A DNA stretch of 64,000 bases from Ditylenchus dipsaci (GCA_004194705.1 SADC01000843.1:45107-109106); one strand, 5' to 3'; shown: positions 9,918-20,793, numbered from the stretch's first letter. Translations and numbers: made by a program. Notes: generated by a model from the sequence alone, not told the origin.

Positions 9918-11035
9918 CTATTAATAAAACTACAAAATCACAAAACTTCTCTTATAAATAAATTCTAGGTCTTTTTTGTTAGAAAGCAAGTTAAAAAATC
10001 TGTACAGAAATCCAATGATTAGGAAAAATTTGAATTGGACAGGTATCACCAGACCGCCGTGAGCACGGTCCTTTAACACCCGAGGACGGACGGAAACAAG
10101 TGTATTTTCTGGTAGAGAATTTCGTTCTGAAAAAATCTGGAAAAACAGAATTTTCGTGACTCCGAATAGAAGTGATAGAAAACAGCGATTTAAAATTTAG
10201 ACCAAAAAATATCAACATCAACTTTCAAAGCATCGACTCACCCAATTTTTTACAACATTAATACCAGGTTAAATGCTCATTAGAACAGCCAACTCGTGGC
10301 GTTTTCTAACAAGCTATAGTTTAGTTTGAAAAGCTATAAAACTGGGACACTGGATATTTTTCTTTTGTCTCTCACTGTACTCTTTTGAGTCGAGTATGCC
10401 TGAATTTCGCAGCAAAAGTGTTAATTTTGCAGCAAAATATCTTAATTTCGCACCAAATTTTTGTTTTGCCTTTTTCTTAGATTTTTTTGCCATTTTTTAA
10501 GGTGATAACGCTATCATGTAGCCCGCGATTCTAGTTTCTAGCAAGGTATATATCAGTGGAAGATCTCTGCAAAATGTATCTCAAAAAAGTAAAAGTATGA
10601 CGCAAATAAAAAAATGGCTCAAATTGTTTTACCCCGCCAAATTACTGATTTACCCCGCCAAATTATTTTTTTACCCCGCCAAATTTGAATTTTGAGCAAA
10701 ATACTCGTTTACCCGCCAAATTACTGATTTACCCCGCCAAATTTGAATTTACCCCGCCAAATTTGAATTTTCGGTGAAATACTGCAGTAAATTTTGCGGG
10801 AATTCAGATTTTATAGTCAAAAATGACTTGGATCGCTCAAAATCCCACCCCCGAGTGGCCAGAAGCCCCTGAAAGTTGGTTTTTTGGGGTTTACTAAAGG
10901 GGGGGTAAACTTTTTGCGAAAAATCGATTGAGCGGATCAGATTTCGGGTCCGATGGGACCCTTAACCATTCTCAACCATCTTAAACCACCCTAAACCATC
11001 TCAAACTGCTTCAGACCAGTATCTATTAGGTTGTA

Positions 11036-11588
11036 ACATAAGTTCCCAGCGTTTTTTTGGAATTTCAAAATTTTATTGGTGTTTCATAAAAGAAACACAC
11101 ATCAACAGTTGCATATCATTCAGTAATGTAGTCTCCATCGTTATTTACCACTTCCTTCCATTTTTCCGGCAATTTGTCGATTCCCTTCCGCCAAAAGTCA
11201 CCAGGTCGAGAGTCGAACCAATCTTGAAGCCAATCTTCGAGTTCCTCATTATTTTCAAACGTAACTCCGCGCAAATCATTGGAAAGGCAGAGGAAAAGAT
11301 AGTAGTCACTAGGAACCAGATCGGGAGAGTATGCTTGTGCGGCTTTTTGGCCTCGATTGAAAGCAAAAAGAAGAAGGTGTCGAAAATGTGATTTTTTGTC
11401 AACTTGACAATCCATTTCAATTGCCTATAACTGATTAAAAATTAAAGCACACAAGGGTAAATTATAGCGCGTATGAAAGAGCAAATACAGGGCTTCATTT
11501 TGGTAAATAACATGGCACAAGGCCAGCAATCATTCGTGTCAGGAGATACCGTCAAATAAAAACGCTGGGAACTTATGTTACAACCTAA
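11036..11588. mobile_element. Deleted mariner element
   Basis: Inverted termini TTAGGTTGTAACATAAGTTC and GAACTTATGTTACAACCTAA (about 30 matched bases) are flanked by TA on both sides, the mariner target duplication. At 553 bases it is less than half the usual 1.3 kb and keeps only the transposase C-terminal part. Confidence 0.85.
11116..11418 (-). pseudogene. Mariner transposase C-terminal fragment
   Basis: The minus-strand frame contains the mariner C-terminal signature around the last catalytic aspartate, YSPDLVPSDYYLFLCLSNDL, followed by a tail ending EKWKEVVNNDGDYITE as in the family (a full transposase is about 345 residues). The first two catalytic aspartates are missing. A one-base shift probably separates the start MDCQVDKKSHFRHLLLFAF from the lost N-terminal part. 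It cannot be active. It shares its ends with the enclosing deleted element and lies in the centre of a foldback. Confidence 0.8.
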
Positions 11589-12402
11589 TAACTACCCTAA
11601 ATCAGTGCTTAGGTTGGTATAAGATGGTTGAGAATGGTTAAGGGTGGAATCTTGAGCGATTGAGCCCATCGGACCCGAAATCTGATCCGCTCAATCGATT
11701 TTTCGCAAAAAGTTTACCCCCCCCTTTAGTAAACCCCAAAAAACCAACTTTCAGGGGCTTCTGGCCACTCGGGGGTGGGATTTTGAGCGATCCAAGTCAT
11801 TTTTGACTATAAAATCTGAATTCCCGCAAAATTTACTGCAGTATTTCACCGAAAATTCAAATTTGGCGGGGTAAATCAGTAATTTGGCGGGGTAAACGAG
11901 TATTTTGCTCAAAATTCAAATTTGGCGGGGTAAAAAAATAATTTGGCGGGGTAAATCAGTAATTTGGTGGGGTAAATTAGTTACAGCCATAAAAAATAAT
12001 TTGGTTCATACTTTTCACTTTTTGTTATGGCTCTATCACAATTGTAAGTGTAAGTGTAAATGTTAATGGGACACTTTATACTTAGTTTCCCAATATTTCC
12101 GAAGCATTGCCCAATCATTGCTCAGCAACTATCAACAACCTTGCTCAAGAATTGTTGCCCAAGCATTGCTCAGCAATCATTTCCCAATCATCGGCAATCA
12201 TTTCCCAACACAATGTTGCTCAGCAACTATGAGCAACTTGTTCAGCAAGGTTTTTCTCGTATAAAAATTAGAGGCCTCTACTTAAAACAACTATGAGCAA
12301 CTTTCTGAGCAAGGTTTTCTCAAAATATAAGATATCGTGTACGGTGATTGAGTTAGAGATTTTGTTTGTTTTTCTTGAGTTTTGCCTCTCATTATGGCAA
12401 TT

Positions 12403-12656
12403 ACCGTATTTCCTCTAATTGCCGCCCCCCCTCTAATTGCCGCCCCCTCGACTTTGAGCTATTGTATCTCGGTCCAGAATTTTTTTTTCGAATAGGTTTT
12501 TTTTTCACGTTTTCTTAGTTCCCGCGAGCTGTACTGATTCCGCAAAAAAAAATTTGAATTTTCACTTGAAAATTCCAAAATGACTCTAATAAGCGCCCCC
12601 CTTTGAGGTCGATCGAAAAATAAGCGCCCCGGGGCGGCAATTAGAGGAAATACGGT
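12403..12656. repeat. ACCGTATTTCCTCTAAT MITE copy 3
   Basis: Ends TACCGTATTTCCTCTAATTG and GGCAATTAGAGGAAATACGGTA; GCCGCCCCCCC against GCGCCCCGGGGCGG inside. Inserted in the Harbinger element. From 12657 to 13018 only short C+A-rich direct repeats are visible. Confidence 0.75.
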
Positions 12657-13018
12657 ATTTCATTTTTTATTTTATGTAGTGTCACCACTAAATCACCACT
12701 TCCCATGATTTTATCATGATCTTTTTCTTCGGCCAGAATCACGTTTAGCGAACAAAAAAACGAACGCAATAATAACACTAACGCATCCAAGTCAACGCAA
12801 CAACATACGACGACAACTCACACGGGTACGCGACAATTCATCCCCGGGACAATTCATCCCCAGGACAATCCATCTCCAGGACAATTCATCCCCAGGGATA
12901 AGTGGTCCTCAGGCAGCTGTTTCTGGGTGGTGCTACTTGGGTAGTGGTACTTATGTAGTGGTATTCTGGGGCGTTAAGCGAATTGATCCACACACGAATT
13001 GGGGCACACTGTTAGATT

Positions 13019-13316
13019 TCATGTCAGATCCAATACTTTATTGAACACCCACGAACATAACGGACTTAACAGCAATAACAGAACTTCTGTCCCTGCTCTG
13101 GTCAAGTGTCTCGTTCCTCCTTGAAGCGCCATTCCACGAACCGCTACTTGCACATCCTCGTCAATTTCTTCCCTCACAGGCCCGAGCATATTGTGAAGAA
13201 GGACTGTTGATAAGAGGAGTCGTTGGACTTGTTCAGTACTTACTTGCAGAGGCTTCCTGAAGATGCTGAAACGCTGCACTAGTTGCCCAAATGCACTTTC
13301 GACCGTATGACGAGCC
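13019..13316 (-). pseudogene. Harbinger transposase, C-terminal exon
   Basis: After an acceptor (TTCTTTTTCTTAG) the frame reads ARHTVESAFGQLVQRFSIFR, then KPLQ and, further on, LLLSTVLLHNML. R-x-x-V-E-x-A-F-G followed by an LHN motif is the hallmark of the end of the DDE domain in PIF/Harbinger (HARBI1-like) transposases. The upstream catalytic part is absent between here and the MADF gene 90 bases away, so the element is a deletion derivative. The frame continues about 50 residues past LHN and stops at 13019. GTAAGT inside the exon is not used if this reading is right. Confidence 0.75.
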
Positions 13317-13407
13317 CTAAGAAAAAGAATTTTGTTTTATACGACACGAAGTTCAGATTGAAGATCCCTACGCAGAGAGTATGGTATTATACGAGAGACG
13401 AGCGCGG

Positions 13408-13755
13408 TTATTTATTATCCTTGGCAGCGACACCCGAAGCACTCTTGACCTTGTTCTTCACCTGTAAGAGAAAGATTCTCGACACATAAAATCTGTCTAA
13501 GGAACTTACGGTGCTGTGGTATGTTGTGATTGATTTCCACGCCTTCTGTAGATCTTGATGAGCATACTTGCTGCCTGATCGCTGCTCGAACTCATCCGCC
13601 ACGTCCATCCAATTTTCCACAGTCTTCTTTTTGTAGTCGGGATCCTTGGCATCCCAGATTGCCGATCGCTTCTTGACCACTTCTGCAAGAATACTCTTCT
13701 GCTTGTCGTTGAGATCCACAGCTTTGCCTGGTGGCTTGATTTCTTCCACGTCCAT
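13408..13755 (-). CDS. MADF/Myb-SANT-like DNA-binding protein of a Harbinger element
   Basis: Two exons, 13755-13510 and 13461-13408, joined by a 48-base GTAAGT...TTACAG intron, give 99 residues. The N-terminal 75 residues form a trihelix/Myb-SANT-like domain: LNDKQKSILAEVVKKRSAIW, then WMDVADEFEQRSG, then HQDLQKAWKSITTYHSTVKN. Three spaced tryptophans and the basic tail KNKVKSASG fit the regulatory protein that accompanies Harbinger transposases and is thought to bind the element ends and bring the transposase to the nucleus. It is intact here, lies 92 bases upstream of the transposase remnant on the same strand, and AATAAATAA at the stop could serve as a polyadenylation signal. It may be only the N-terminal half of a longer ancestral protein. 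Confidence 0.65.
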   Translation of the reverse strand: MDVEEIKPPGKAVDLNDKQKSILAEVVKKRSAIWDAKDPDYKKKTVENWMDVADEFEQRSGSKYAHQDLQKAWKSITTYHSTVSSLDRFYVSRIFLLQVKNKVKSASGVAAKDNK

Positions 13756-14207
13756 TTCACTCGCTGATCAGTTGAACTTGCTTCGACTTCTAAAAAAGCA
13801 GAAAATATAACATTCGATATATGTATGCACTACTACAGGGATATGAAAAAATTGCACGTTAAAATTTTTCGATTTTTTGCAAAAATTCAAACATACGCAA
13901 TAGTTGCTGAGCAACATTGCTGAGCAATGATCGGTCAATGATTGGGAAATCATTGCTGAGCAATGTATTGCTGAGCAATGATTGCTGAGCAATGTTGCTA
14001 AGAAATTCTTGGGCAATCATTGGGAAACGAAGTATAAAGTGTCCCAATGTAAGTATAAATGTAAGGTGTCTTCACAATACCAAAAACACTAGGGTCTGCA
14101 GGCGCCTATCGGCGCCTATGCCGTTCGGGAACATTAGTGGTCTGGGCACTATTCTTGTGGTTCGGGAACAATAGTGGTTCATTTACATTAGTAGTTCGGG
14201 TAGATTA

Positions 14208-14783
14208 ATCTTGGATCAAATTGAAAACTCCCGGCAAATGTGTGAAATTTCCCGACTAATTAATTAATTTTCCCGGCAAATTCGAATTTGTTTAAAAGTA
14301 ATGAATTTTCCCGACAAATCTGTGAAAATTCCCGGCAAATACTTTAATTATAATGTTCAATTGGTTGTGTGTCGGCTGCCTTGTTTCTTGTTTCAAAAAA
14401 ATTACTTGAAATGACTTAGGTAATACTTTTAGAGATGCAATTCCAAGCTAAGCAACAAAAGAAGCGTGGTGTTGCGCGCGAATGGACAATTGCTCTAGCA
14501 AGGAAAATGTCGATGAATGGGTGACTGAAAATGGAGGAAATTAGATACAGTAAGCTGATTCATTGACTAATTTTCTCTTTTTATTATTTACGAGCTCTCT
14601 TTGAAAATTACTCAAAGAATTAAAAAAACATATTTCGGATGATCGGAAAATTTGCCGGGAAATTTCACAGATTTGTCGGGAAAATTCATTACTTTTAGGC
14701 AAATTTGAATTTGCCGGGAAAACCAATTAATTAGTCGGGAAATTTCACACATTTGTTGGGAGTTTTCACATACAGCCATAAAT
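14208..14783. repeat. Foldback with TTCCCGGCAAATTTGAATTT arm words
   Basis: GAAAACTCCCGGCAAATGTG on the left is mirrored by CACATTTGTTGGGAGTTTTC on the right. The arms repeat CCCGRCAAAT words. The right terminus ACATACAGCC is the same GGCTGTA end as in several other foldbacks. The centre carries a coding-like stretch listed next. Confidence 0.75.
14435..14524 (+). other. Coding-like stretch in a foldback centre
   Basis: Thirty codons from ATG to TGA read MQFQAKQQKKRGVAREWTIA and on to LARKMSMNG. Composition is protein-like (basic, no runs) in contrast to the arms around it. No acceptor or polyadenylation signal is clear. Possibly a captured gene end; unrecognised. Confidence 0.2.
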
Positions 14784-14845
14784 TCGAGTGCGTTAATGGT
14801 AGAGTAGATCATCCACCCTTCTTGATAACCCACCTACTCTACCTG

Positions 14846-15016
14846 GCCTATCCTCGCCTACCCTTGTCTATCCTCGCCTAGCCTTGTCTATCCTCGCCTA
14901 TGCTTGCCTATCCTTGCCTATGCTCGCCTATCCTTGCCTATGCTTGCCTACCCTTGCCTATGCTCGCCTATCCTCGCCTAGCCTTGCCTACCCTTGCCCA
15001 TACTCGCCTATCCTCG
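14846..15016. repeat. Minisatellite, 10-base CCTATCCTCG/CCTACCCTTG unit
   Basis: About 17 imperfect tandem copies of CCTAYCCTYG. The translated frame over it is meaningless. Confidence 0.85.
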
Positions 15017-15049
15017 CCTAAAATCCTAAAATCCACCATCACCAATTTA

Positions 15050-15550
15050 GAGGGCAAGAAAAAAATTAGAAGCAATTTCAAGTATACGTTTTTTGAGCTT
15101 AAAATGAAGCCAAGAAGTTGTACTTGAGGGTTCCGCAAAGATTTCCTACATTAATTCGCCAGAAATTGCAGAAAAGTGGGCTTCAACACGAAAATCCACC
15201 CAATATCCAGGCAAAAGTACACCATCTCTAATTTAGAGGGACTCATAACTTTTTTTAAGCCACCTTATCTTTCCGGTTATGTGCTTGAAAGACATCTAAG
15301 AAGTTGAATTTTAGGGTTCCGGAAAGATATCTGACAAAGGCTTGCAAAACCTGGCTAAAAATCAGTCTTGAACAGGAAAATCCACCCAATATCCAGGCAA
15401 AAATACACCATCTTTAATTTGGAGGGACTTAAAAACTTTTTTAAAGCAACCTCATCGGTTATGTGCTTTAAAGACAGCTAAAAAGTTGAATTTTAGGGTT
15501 CCGGAAAGATATCCGGCATAAGTTCACAGAAATTGGAAGAAAATCGGTCT
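15050..15550. repeat. About three diverged tandem copies of a 190-base unit
   Basis: The phrases GGCAAAAGTACACCATCTCT, GGTTCCGGAAAGATATC and CTTGAACA recur at about 190-base spacing. Non-coding. Confidence 0.6.
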
Positions 15551-15557
15551 TGAACAT

Positions 15558-16320
15558 ATAGGGTGGGCCTATTTTTTCGACCACAATTGTTTTGGCCAAA
15601 ACTTTTGAAATTTGCGGTCTTTTTTTTCGACTGACCATTTATTCGAAAGCCCTTTCTTTGCCATTTTGTTTAAAAAAAAGAACGCGTCGATGTCATTAAA
15701 AATCACCGACAAATTTTTGTGAAGGCATCGATTTTTACCATTTTGTCAATTTTTAGACGCCTTATTCCAATCACAATGACTTATTCCAATCACTTATTCC
15801 AATGACTCCCTGTGACTTCTTTCTGTGGGGCTGGATCAAGAGCCAAGTGTACCGAACTCCTATAAACGACTTGGATGAACTGACGAGAAGAATTCGAAAT
15901 GCCTTTTGAGATTTGCCTCAGCAGATGATTGACCGATCAGTTCAAGCCTATGAACAGCGTCTCAACCGGTGCATTGCAGTTGGTGGCAGAAGTGTGGAGC
16001 AAACTTTTGCAAATGTTAATTGAGTATTTGTCATTGTGTTGTTTTGGATGTTATGATTTGCTACGAATAAAAATGTGCTTCAGAATTGTTTTCCATGAAA
16101 GTGTATGAAGCTATGAAAGTGATAGATAAACAGTCAAAAATCGATGCCTTCACAAAAAACAGCCATATGTCGGTGATTTTAAATGACATCGACGCCTTTT
16201 TTTTTAACGAAATGGCAAAGAAAGGGCTTTCGAATAAATGGTCAGTCGAGAAAAAAGACCGCAAATTTCAAAAAGTTATGGCCAAAACAAATGTGGTCGA
16301 AAAAATTGGCCCACCCTGTA
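15558..16320. mobile_element. Second Tc1/mariner-like element, deleted
   Basis: Long inverted termini: AGGGTGGGCCTATTTTTTCG on the left and CGAAAAAATTGGCCCACCCT on the right, extending over about 180 bases of imperfect arms. At 763 bases it retains only the transposase end. Confidence 0.75.
15802..16023 (+). pseudogene. Tc1/mariner-like transposase C-terminal fragment
   Basis: The frame reads PCDFFLWGWIKSQVYRTPIN then DLDELTRRIRNAF, a TGA at 15907-15909, and then DLPQQMIDRSVQAYEQRLNR with a final CIAVGGRSVEQTF. P-x-D-F-F-L-W-G and the R-x-x-x-C-I-x-x-G-G tail are characteristic of insect and nematode mariner-like transposases around the last catalytic residue. The in-frame stop and the missing N-terminal two thirds make it inactive. 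It sits between the inverted termini on the plus strand. Confidence 0.75.
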
Positions 16321-16456
16321 TTTCATGCGTTAGCCACCCATACACCCGTCCCAAATACTGTATAGAGATTTACATTAACACTTACATTTACACTTACGCC
16401 TTCACAATACGAATGTAAATGTAAATGAAAATTTTTGATTTCTAACATTCTAACAT

Positions 16457-16543
16457 TTATTTCCAAAAGTCAGTTCTTTTACTCGCATACCAATTTTTTG
16501 CGTTTTTATAACTAGCATTGAACTCTTCGTCACTAATAAAGCA
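16457..16543 (-). other. Possible terminal exon, unrecognised
   Basis: Minus strand: 28 codons reading CFISDEEFNASYKNAKNWYA then SKRTDFWK and TAA, with AATAAA overlapping the stop. Very protein-like (aromatic and charged residues, no runs). A possible acceptor (ACTAAAAG) is weak; a better TTTCAG lies nine bases earlier but puts a stop in the way. It lies between a mariner remnant and a foldback. Confidence 0.3.
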
Positions 16544-17178
16544 CTTTTAGTATTCTCTGAAAGCACTTGTATTTAATTTTAAATACATATTTTTTGCTTT
16601 TTTTCTATCTGCAGTCAAGTAATCCATGAACCACTCGTATAACAGCAGCACATGCAGCCCGTAAAAGTCACTCTTAAAGGGGAGGGAGGGATTTTCATAT
16701 AAGCATCGTCTAGGTCACAGGTTCAAATCCACCTGGATGCATTTCCTATCTTTCACTCGATTTTTCATATTTTATTCTCAAGTTTGGTATGAAAATAATG
16801 CTCATTCTCGTGTCTATCCGACAAGACTATCAGCGCATTGTTAAATAACTATGACAGCTGAGTTAAAGGCTGAAGCCTACCTGAATAAGTTATCTCATTT
16901 TGGGTTTTTCCTTGATTGATATGTTCTGTATTTTCTTTATAATTACACATTTTTTATACCAATGTGTAGCCATGATTCTAGGCTATGGCTCACATATAAG
17001 CTATAATAAAGTTGAAAATTGAAATTTAGTTAGAACTAAAATTTAAAAATATCTAATGTAAGGCCATCCTATTCGTCGAACATACTATTTTTAATCTTGG
17101 TCAAACCTTCAAGCTTTCATAGTAATTTGAATGTGAGAACATTTATACTTCGTTACCCGTGCAACTTTGATTTTAAAA

Positions 17179-17271
17179 AAGCAACAAAAGAAGAAGATAA
17201 GGACATATCAGAAGGATGACAGCGAGGACGAAGAAGGGATTCAGAACTTTTCAGCCACCTCTGGAGCCTAA
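17179..17271 (+). other. Coding-like stretch in a foldback centre
   Basis: Thirty codons, KQQKKKIRTYQKDDSEDEEG then IQNFSATSGA and TAA. The acidic, serine-rich end looks like a protein C-terminus. No clear acceptor. Unrecognised. Confidence 0.25.
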
Positions 17272-17394
17272 AAGCTTCTAGGATTACCTTAGGTTTGGTC
17301 TATCAAACGAAAAAATGCTGTGGGTCGCCAATCTAAATAGCGAAAATCTAAAAAAGATTATAAGTTTACCATCACTCACGATCAGTAATCAGGT

Positions 17395-17590
17395 GGCCCG
17401 ATCCTCCTAGTTGAGTAATTGGTGGACCCATGTGGGGGTACCAAGGTGGTGTTACTCAGGTGAGGGATACCAATATGGGGAGTACCTAGGAGGGGAATGC
17501 CCATGAGGTAGTACTCAAGTGGTGGTACCCAGGTGAGGAGTACACAGGATGGAGCTCCTCAGAAAAGAGGTACCGAGGTGGAGTAGTACA
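17395..17590. repeat. Irregular minisatellite of GGTACCCAGGTG words
   Basis: Variants of GGTGGTACCCAGGTGAGGAG recur about every 30 bases. Non-coding. Confidence 0.6.
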
Positions 17591-18464
17591 GAGTAGTCCA
17601 AAAAGATTCGGAAAATATTGAAAATTTCGCGTAGGTAGCTTCTTGCACCATCGCTTTACCCAGAAAAACCGGTGACAGCATTTAAGCTACCTGTGAGCTC
17701 TTCTATACGAAACACAAAATATATTCCATTTGAAACAATATGAATGAGTTGCAGACAAATAAAATTCAAACTTAAACTTTTTTATGATTTTCCGAATTAT
17801 TTCAGACCATCCTGTACACGGAAGAGGTACCCAGGTGTTTGGGGATCCCAGGTTTGAGTTCCCTGCAGTCCCTCTTGTCGGATAGACACGAAAATGCGCA
17901 TACCAAACTTGAAAATTAAAATATGAAAAATCGAGTGAAAGATAGGAATTGCATCCAGGGGATTTGAACCTGTGACCTAGACAATGCTTATATGAAAATC
18001 CATCCCTCCCCTTTAAGAGTGACTTTTACGGGCTGCGTGTAGCCTAGGTTTTGCTGTTATACGGGTGGTTCATGCATCACTTGACTGCAGATAGAAAAAA
18101 TGCAAAACGCGTAATATGTGGGAGACGAAGAAATGCAGCAAAATTTTTGCTGCAATTTTGCTGTTTTCGATAAACACACAACGCCAATTATTTTTGCTGC
18201 ATTTCAGCAAATTTGCTGTTTTTGCGAACCATGGTTCACAATACCAAAAACATTAACACTCACACTTACAATTGTTATAGAGCCATCATAAATTTTCTAT
18301 AGATCATTCACTGATCTATACCTTGCTAGAAACTAGGGCTTGAGTATAGAATCCCCCACGGTGGGTGATCAGATCGAGGAGATAACATCATATTCGTGTT
18401 TTTCGACCCCAATTTTATGAGAAAGCCAGCTGTTTTTTTGGTTCTAAGAAGAAATAATATCATG

Positions 18465-19020
18465 CTTTTTAGTTAAAATTTGAAAAATTTAAATTGGCGC
18501 CTTTTGAATTTTAAAGGGATTAAGGGCTGTATAAGGAGAGGAAGGGGATAAAAGGGGGCACTAATGACTCAGGGCCCGCTAACAAGAAGATGTTGAACAT
18601 AGTTTTGAATACTGGGGCCTACCGCATAAATAACTCTGGTATGCATGCTTTTTCATGCATCCAGAGTCACTTTCGAGTGATTTGTGTCTAAGGTATGTGG
18701 GTGTGCGCATCTCAACCCCAAGCAACCAAGCCCCCTGCGCCCCTTCGGGGGCGCAGAGGGCTTGAGAGTTAGAGATGCGCGCGCACACTTACCTTAGACA
18801 TGATTCCGAGAAGTACTCTTGACCATAAAATGCATATAGAGTCTCTTTTTGCCACGGCCCAGTTGAAAAACATGGTGAGGCAGTCGAAGAATACAGGTTT
18901 TTACTTTTCTACTGTTCTGCCATAAAAGTGGCCCACTTTTGTTCCCTTCCCCTCCCAATACAGCCCTTAATCCCTTTAAAATTGAAGAGGAGCGAATTCA
19001 AATTTTTCAAATTTTGACTA
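18465..19020. repeat. Foldback carrying the splice-donor hairpin module
   Basis: Outer arms GGCGCCTTTTGAATTTTAAA against TTTAAAATTGAAGAGGAGCG with GGGGATAAAAGGGGGCA mirrored. Inside, from 18580 to 18870, is a complete module with GTGTCTAAGGTATGTGGGTG and, inverted, CACACTTACCTTAGACATG around CTGCGCCCCTTCGGGGGCGC. Confidence 0.8.
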
Positions 19021-19037
19021 AAAAACCGTCATAAGTA

Positions 19038-19214
19038 CAGTCGAACCTCGTTATAAGATACACCCAGGGACCGACCCCAGCTGTATCTTATAACGAGGTG
19101 TATCTTATATAGGGGGGTAATTTGACGGGAGTTATTTAACTTGAGACCGGACCCAGGTGTATCTTATAACGAGGTGTATCTTATATTGGGTGTATCTTAT
19201 AACGAGGTTCTACT
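19038..19214. mobile_element. pogo/Tigger-like MITE, TATCTTATAACGAGG subfamily
   Basis: Begins CAGTCGAACCTCGTTATAAG and ends TTATAACGAGGTTCTACTG, flanked by TA. The word TGTATCTTATAACGAGG is repeated inside. Sister MITEs with other words: 44852, 51129, 52241, 60865 and half of one at about 56205. Confidence 0.75.
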
Positions 19215-19355
19215 GTATGGTCCTTTAAGTTAATAGTACCCAAATATTACTCCCGGACTCCAGAAAAAGTACGTAAGACATTTATTAGTCACAATTTCCG
19301 TACGCTGGCCTACCCCCAATCCTAAGGGCTAAGCCTAGAATTGTTGTTTTAAGAC

Positions 19356-20373
19356 CAGAAAGGCGGACTGTAACTTTTGACTACCTGAGGGTTTTCATAC
19401 CTGCTCAGCACGATTATCGCGAAATCAGACCCATGAACTTGTGTGCAATGCCCTTAATTACCCCAATTTTCAAAACAACTCTTTGAAAAATGGACAGTTT
19501 TTTCTTAAGGCTGGTGAGCAGTGAAATTATCTGACGCGGCATTTTCTTTTATGCTAATTAGGAAGCCCTTTGTCTGCAGTTTTTAATGTTCTATCACATG
19601 ATGTTGTTATTTTTTTTAAAAACTTTGATAAAATTTTGAGAAAATTACGAAACCAAGCCATAACCACGTGAATTTTCGTCCAAAAGCCCCTGGTTTTTGG
19701 TATGTCTTTGAGGTCAAATTGTTTTGGCTTGAAATTTATGATATTCGCTTGTTGTCTTGTGAGTCTTTGAACTGGCTCCGTCGCATTTTTCACGCTGATC
19801 ATTTTGGCATATTGGAAACCAAAAATGTTAAAGAAAGTCGGTTATAAATAAGCCAAACCAGGTACCTTAAAATTTCAATACCAGGAAAACAGCTGAGTTT
19901 ACCTCTTCTGCTCTAATTTCTGAGTGACTTTTGTTTTATTTTTGTGCTGATTTTTGCCTTATCTTGTAGCTCTTGGATTCTTTTACAAGTATTGACCAAG
20001 CATCATGGAGTTGAACGGCGATATGACATGTCTTGCGCAGCTTGAGTAAACTTTTGTCAAGTGAGAAAATTTCGGGTTTAATATAGTTTCTTATATGGTT
20101 CCATTTCAATTGTTTCATATGTAGGCAAACGACATACCATTAGAAAGCCTAGACAAAGGGCTTCCTAATTAGCATAAAAGAAAATGCCGCGTCAGATAAT
20201 TTCACTGCTCACCAGCCTTAAGAAAAAACTGTCCATTTTTCAAAGAGTCGTTTTGAAAATTGGGGTAATTAAGGGCATTGCACTCAAGTTCATGGGTCTG
20301 ATTTTGCGATAATCGTGCTGAGCAGGTATGAAAACCCTCAAGTAGTCAAAAGTTACAGTCCGCCTTTCTCGTG
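19356..20373. repeat. Large foldback with 220-bp near-identical arms and gene-like centre
   Basis: AAAGGCGGACTGTAACTTTTG through GAAGCCCTTTGTCT (to 19575) is mirrored from 20147 to 20373 with few changes (about two transitions visible), suggesting a young insertion. The 570-base centre carries two coding-like minus-strand stretches. Confidence 0.8.
19640..20118 (-). other. Coding-like gene fragments in a foldback centre
   Basis: Minus strand. The first stretch (20118-19936) reads FSLDKSLLKLRKTCHIAVQL then HDAWSILVKESK, after which a one-base shift would give ELQDKAKISTKIKQKSLRN. The second (19802-19640) reads ISVKNATEPVQRLTRQQANI then INFKPKQFDLKDIPKTRGFW before running into the arm. Between them GTAAAC and acceptor-like tracts would allow splicing. 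Both look like host protein, helical and charged; I do not recognise a family. Confidence 0.35.
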
Positions 20374-20636
20374 TTAAGGGACAGCTACAGAGATTTCGGG
20401 AGGTCAGATTTTAGGGAGGAGGATGGTATTGGGTACTTCTTACTACTCGTTCAGATAAAATACATTATTCAGGGGGTGAATTGACGCAAGGGGTGAAATA
20501 TTTCGGAGCGAAGTGTCCTGGGGGTGAATTTTTCGAGGGTGAATTGTTCGAGGGTGAAATTTCCTGGGGATGAAATTGTCACTTATCCGTAACAGTATAC
20601 AAACAGTTTGTATTTTAAATAGAAAAAACTTCATGT

Positions 20637-20793
20637 ACCGTATTTTCTCTCTCAATCCCTCTCTAATCTTAATGAATCCCTTGATTTTTTGACTAGGATT
20701 TCAGAGTTAGGAATATTTTTGATTTACAATTTCAACATTTATGAAGGGTTGAAAAATAATGAATCCGGGTGCATTAATAGAGAAAATACGGTG
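20637..20793. repeat. ACCGTATTTTCTCTC MITE copy 4
   Basis: Ends TACCGTATTTTCTCTCTCAA and TTAATAGAGAAAATACGGTG. The stretch 20374-20636 holds imperfect GGGGTGAATT repeats and no gene. Confidence 0.7.

Larger units (their letters stand above)
10616..11988. mobile_element. Foldback with ACCCCGCCAAATTTGAATTT arm words (MULE-like ends)
   Basis: Arms are tandem TTTACCCCGCCAAATTTGAA words with inverted copies AATTTGGCGGGGTAAA on the right. Termini are GGCTCAAATTG and AATTAGTTACAGCC, flanked by near-identical ATAAAAAAT runs, as expected for a 9-10 base target duplication of Mutator-like elements. The inner arms share GGATCGCTCAAAATCCCACC. A mariner remnant sits in the centre. Confidence 0.7.
12065..14048. 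mobile_element. PIF/Harbinger element with two partial genes
   Basis: Inverted ends: GGGACACTTTATACTTAGTT and ACGAAGTATAAAGTGTCCC. Just inside both ends lie tandem CAATCATTGCTCAGCAA words in opposite orientation. Within the minus strand are a MADF/Myb-like gene and a transposase C-terminal exon, the usual two-gene layout of Harbinger elements. A MITE is inserted at 12403-12656. At 12833-12900 the phrase GGGACAATTCATCCCCA is repeated about four times. Confidence 0.75.
16587..18118. repeat. Foldback with B-box-like arms and a gene-like centre
   Basis: Arms of about 240 bases: TTTTTCTATCTGCAGTCAAG and GTAAAAGTCACTCTTAAAGG on the left are mirrored on the right up to 18118. The arm phrase GTCACAGGTTCAAATCCACC contains a near-perfect tRNA B box. 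Between the arms are a coding-like stretch and a minisatellite. Confidence 0.75.
10400..18360. repeat. Outer shell of a deeply nested transposon stack
   Basis: The family phrase CGATTCTAGTTTCTAGCAAG with TATATATCAGTGG near 10535-10565 returns inverted at about 18310-18345 (CACTGATCTATACCTTGCTA). Inside it, TTATGGCTCTATCACAATTG at about 12024 returns inverted at about 18290. Between these lie the elements listed below. Intact elements of the outer family are at 24380-25030 and 53130-53520. Bases 9918-10399 hold only a half copy of the palindrome family. Confidence 0.5.
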
